DNA of 7,605 nucleotides from Bacteroidetes bacterium UBA7688 (lineage in GTDB: Bacteria > Bacteroidota > Bacteroidia > Chitinophagales > Chitinophagaceae): positions 1 through 7,605 of the forward strand of contig DLGS01000004.1 of the NCBI GenBank assembly GCA_002482815.1, read 5' to 3'. The position numbers and the translations under genes were made by a program. Below the pieces are notes generated by a model. The model saw nothing but the letters and a program-made list of their open reading frames with translations, was not told the origin of the DNA and made no database searches. This document shows positions 6,316 through 7,605 of this stretch, one piece after another; the first letter of the stretch is position 1, and each line of letters begins with the position of its first letter.

Positions 6316-6894
6316 TTATTGGAGCATGGTCCTGAACGTAAGGTTTATCCTGGGCTCGCTTACTTTCTTTGTTGGTGGCAGAAGGTGCAGCCAGTTGCTT
6401 TGAGTCGCTCCCGCCATTACCAGTAAGCTTCCGTTTTCAAGGTTCAATGCGATTGTTTCTTTTGTTGTTTTGTGCCTGAAGGCGAATTTCCTTTCCGCAC
6501 CAAAGCTCATAGAGGCTATCGTTGTGTCTTTACCCAGAGATTTTTCATCATCGCTGTGCCAGGCCATCCCTTCATTGCCATCGTGGTAGAGGTTCAGCAG
6601 GCAGGAGTTAAACTTTGTATTGGTTAGTCCTTCCACTAACTGTTTCAGCTCCTGCAATTCTTTCGTCCAGCTCAGTGCGTGTTTTGTCGTGTTGGAATAT
6701 GTATAAGAGAAATTACTGTCACCATACCATGCGGCTTTTCTTTTAGTGATATAGTGTTTCCCGAATATTTTCGCTTCATCGTTTTTCCATTCGATAGTTT
6801 CAAACAACAAGTCAAAATAATTGTTGGCAACCATTTCATTCATTATTTTACCATAGTAATGAACCTGGCCATCGTAGGGTAAGAGGTTTTGCAT
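6316..6894 (-). CDS. AlkB-like 2-oxoglutarate/Fe(II)-dependent dioxygenase
   Basis: A 192-residue protein of the AlkB family, closest in style to the ALKBH2/3-like bacterial group. The likely role is oxidative removal of alkyl groups (1-methyladenine, 3-methylcytosine) from DNA or RNA, using 2-oxoglutarate, O2 and Fe(II). All expected residues are seen: H113 and D115 in 'HSDDE', H170 in 'NWLHLLP' as third iron ligand, and R182, N184 and R188 in 'PRINLTFR' for 2-oxoglutarate and the active site. The nucleotide-recognition-lid region 'ITKRKAAWYGD' and 'NLYHDGNEGMAWH' are typical. The length matches the short family members. The ATG lies 3 nt from the edge of heptamer array C. The upstream gene on the same strand is an O6-alkylguanine methyltransferase, which fits an alkylation-repair unit. 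Confidence 0.93.
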   Translation of the reverse strand: MQNLLPYDGQVHYYGKIMNEMVANNYFDLLFETIEWKNDEAKIFGKHYITKRKAAWYGDSNFSYTYSNTTKHALSWTKELQELKQLVEGLTNTKFNSCLLNLYHDGNEGMAWHSDDEKSLGKDTTIASMSFGAERKFAFRHKTTKETIALNLENGSLLVMAGATQSNWLHLLPPTKKVSEPRINLTFRTMLQ

Positions 6895-6897
6895 AGT

Positions 6898-6920
6898 AGG
6901 AGTCAGTATTCAGGGGTTAG
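6898..6920 (+). repeat. Left terminal inverted repeat
   Basis: Three heptamers plus AG. It is identical to the reverse complement of 7456-7478 in 20 of 23 positions: the first unit (AGGAGTC) and the third (AGGGGTT) match exactly, and all 3 mismatches lie in the second. The match stops at the base just outside (T versus C). Confidence 0.6.
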
Positions 6921-6995
6921 TATTCAGTGGTTAGTAGTCAGGAGTCACTAGTCAGTATTCAGGGGTCAGTAGTCAGGAATCAGTAGTCAGTGTTG
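6898..6995 (+). repeat. Heptamer tandem array C
   Basis: Fourteen in-phase 7-bp units of the same family as array A (AGTAGTC, AGGAGTC, AGTATTC, AGGGGTC), the last one degenerate. It begins 3 nt upstream of the AlkB-like start codon and overlaps the 3' end of the four-helix-bundle pseudogene, supplying its final TGA at 6980-6982. Confidence 0.9.
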
Positions 6996-7348
6996 TTTGA
7001 TTGTCTACAGGGATTTAATAAGGCCATTTAGAATTTTGCAACTTCAGTAGTTTGTTGGATTAATATCGCTGATTGTTGGGTTTCAATGTAAGATAAGCTC
7101 AGCGCGAGATAGAGCATTGACTATACTTGACTGCAGGATGCCAGGGAATAGAATAAGAACTTTTTAAAATCTGCATTTGAACTTCTGTCAAAGCCTTCGG
7201 CAATATTATTTGATATGGATACTGAAGCTCTGCAGATTTGGTTTCTGAAGTCCCAATCTTTATTTTCTTTAAAATGACTATAAATTAGAACGGCTAAATC
7301 CTGACCCTTTTGCCAGGCAATAATATCTTCGAATTTTTGAATTGCCAT
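6980..7348 (-). pseudogene. Four-helix-bundle protein (S23/IVS-type), disrupted by two stop codons
   Basis: From the ATG at 7348 the frame encodes a clear S23/IVS four-helix-bundle protein: 'FEDIIAWQKGQDLAV', 'FRNQICRASVSISNNIAEGF' and 'FKKFLFYSLASCSQV'. A TAG at 7121-7123 interrupts it after 75 codons. The same frame continues in good family style with 'SMLYLALSLSYIE' and '...TTEVAKF' up to a TAA at 7028-7030, then 'MALLNP', ending at TGA 6980-6982. The full span of about 122 codons is the normal family length. No frameshift is needed, so two point mutations explain the decay. The truncated 75-residue product lacks the last one or two helices. Relatives occur in 23S rRNA intervening sequences, as Avd in diversity-generating retroelements, and as orphan genes; the function of orphans is unclear. 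Confidence 0.85.
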
Positions 7349-7408
7349 ATCAGATGTTTTAAATAATTACTCTTTTTAACTATAGCTAAAACTTGTTCTC
7401 TTCTATCC

Positions 7409-7478
7409 TGCACCTGTTTACTTCTCAATGCCCCCTGCCTCCTGTTTACTGTCCCCTAACCCCTGATCCCTGACTCCT
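7409..7478 (-). repeat. Heptamer tandem array D (inverted relative to array C)
   Basis: Read on the - strand from 7478 downward there are ten in-phase 7-bp units (AGGAGTC, AGGGATC, AGGGGTT, AGTAAAC, AGGTGCA and variants). They are more degenerate than arrays A and C. The outer eight to nine units lie inside the open frame of the methyltransferase gene and encode its C-terminal tail. The inner end lies 60 nt before the four-helix-bundle start codon. Confidence 0.82.
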
Positions 7479-7605
7479 GTTTCCGCCTTAGCCATTTCCC
7501 AACCAATAATTGCTGCTTTCCTGTTTGGCCCCCACATATATCCGCCAAATGCGCCGGTGGATTGTATCACCCTGTGGCAAGGGATAAGAAAGGCTACAGG
7601 ATTGC
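7418..7605 (-). CDS. Ada/Ogt-type methylated-DNA-protein cysteine methyltransferase (3' end; repeat-derived tail)
   Basis: The last 61 codons of a gene entering from the right edge. The - strand frame reads 'NPVAFLIPCHRVIQSTGAFG', carrying the PCHRV active site, whose acceptor Cys is encoded at 7577-7579. It continues 'GYMWGPNRKAAIIGWE', the usual C-terminal DNA-binding/lid end of this family. The enzyme transfers the alkyl group of O6-methylguanine to its own cysteine. The 'GYMWGPNRK' style is closer to the Ada C-terminal domain than to Ogt, but the N-terminal part is outside the window. After 'WEMAKAE', where relatives usually end within a few residues, come about 20 residues of low complexity with 7-residue spacing of Gly. 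They are translated from heptamer array D and end at TAA 7418-7420. The catalytic core is intact, so the tail may be tolerated. Confidence 0.9.
   Translation of the reverse strand, partial: NPVAFLIPCHRVIQSTGAFGGYMWGPNRKAAIIGWEMAKAETGVRDQGLGDSKQEAGGIEK
7456..7478 (-). repeat. Right terminal inverted repeat
   Basis: Partner of 6898-6920, matching in 20 of 23 positions when read on the - strand. It is part of the coding sequence of the methyltransferase tail. Confidence 0.6.

Larger units (their letters stand above)
6898..7478. mobile_element. Putative repeat-bounded, S23/IVS-like element
   Basis: A 581-bp segment with heptamer arrays in inverted orientation at its two ends (6898-6995 and 7409-7478) and a four-helix-bundle pseudogene between them. 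The outermost 23 bp of the two ends match in the same register with 3 mismatches, as terminal inverted repeats would. The dinucleotide GT flanks both ends, which is too short to call a target duplication. No transposase is encoded, so any movement would need a trans-acting enzyme. Related four-helix proteins are encoded in 23S rRNA intervening sequences bounded by complementary ends. The analogy and the mobility are inference. Confidence 0.42.

Noticed and set aside
6890..6897. GT dinucleotide on both sides of the 6898-7478 element as a target-site duplication
   Set aside because: Two bases match by chance once in sixteen; mentioned as context but not called.
7121..7123. TAG read as sense (recoding) in the four-helix-bundle gene
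   Set aside because: TAG is the normal stop of the SRPBCC gene ending at 2254, and the same frame also carries a TAA at 7028, so decay is simpler.
6980..7348. Diversity-generating retroelement accessory gene (Avd)
   Set aside because: The fold family is shared, but there is no reverse transcriptase and no template/variable repeat pair in the window, and the gene is broken.

Overview
The window looks like chromosomal DNA from a member of the Bacteroidota, probably near the Chitinophagaceae/Sphingobacteriia. It is AT-rich and has dense short operons. Most start codons follow A-rich leaders without a clear Shine-Dalgarno sequence. The protein set (SulP-carbonic anhydrase fusion, VOC/SRPBCC gene strings, GlxA-type AraC regulator, orphan four-helix-bundle protein) is typical of that phylum. 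The assignment rests on protein style and context, not on a marker gene.

Layout. (1) 1-1662, + strand: the 3' three-quarters of a SulP anion transporter fused to a STAS domain and a beta-carbonic anhydrase. It ends at a strong hairpin (1669-1697) shared with the convergent CBS-pair gene (1720-2166, - strand). (2) 2254-4979, - strand: a tight five-gene operon. In transcription order it encodes a GyrI-like effector-binding protein, a PhnB-like VOC protein, a double-SRPBCC (AHSA1-like) protein, a second PhnB-like VOC protein and a membrane-anchored SRPBCC protein. (3) 4980-5337: a 358-nt divergent intergenic region made largely of two arrays of 7-bp units. (4) 5338-6315, + strand: a DJ-1/PfpI plus AraC-HTH regulator whose stop codon directly abuts the stop codon of the convergent gene. 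(5) 6316-6894, - strand: an AlkB-like 2-oxoglutarate/Fe(II) dioxygenase. (6) 6898-7478: a roughly 580-bp segment bounded by inverted heptamer arrays and holding a four-helix-bundle (S23/IVS-type) pseudogene with two in-frame stops. (7) 7418-7605, - strand: the 3' end of an Ada-like O6-methylguanine methyltransferase whose last ~20 codons are made of the repeat.

How the parts fit. The methyltransferase and AlkB-like genes are both direct-reversal alkylation-repair functions on the same strand. They look like an ada-alkB pair split by the repeat-bounded element. The element's two outer ends match as a 23-bp terminal inverted repeat with 3 mismatches. One end has become the C-terminal coding sequence of the methyltransferase; the other reaches within 3 nt of the alkB-like start codon. 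A second array pair with similar architecture but no ORF (4985-5247) sits 5 nt upstream of the first gene of the five-gene operon. This heptamer-bounded, S23-associated element is the most unusual thing in the window. Its mobility and function are inferred, not shown.
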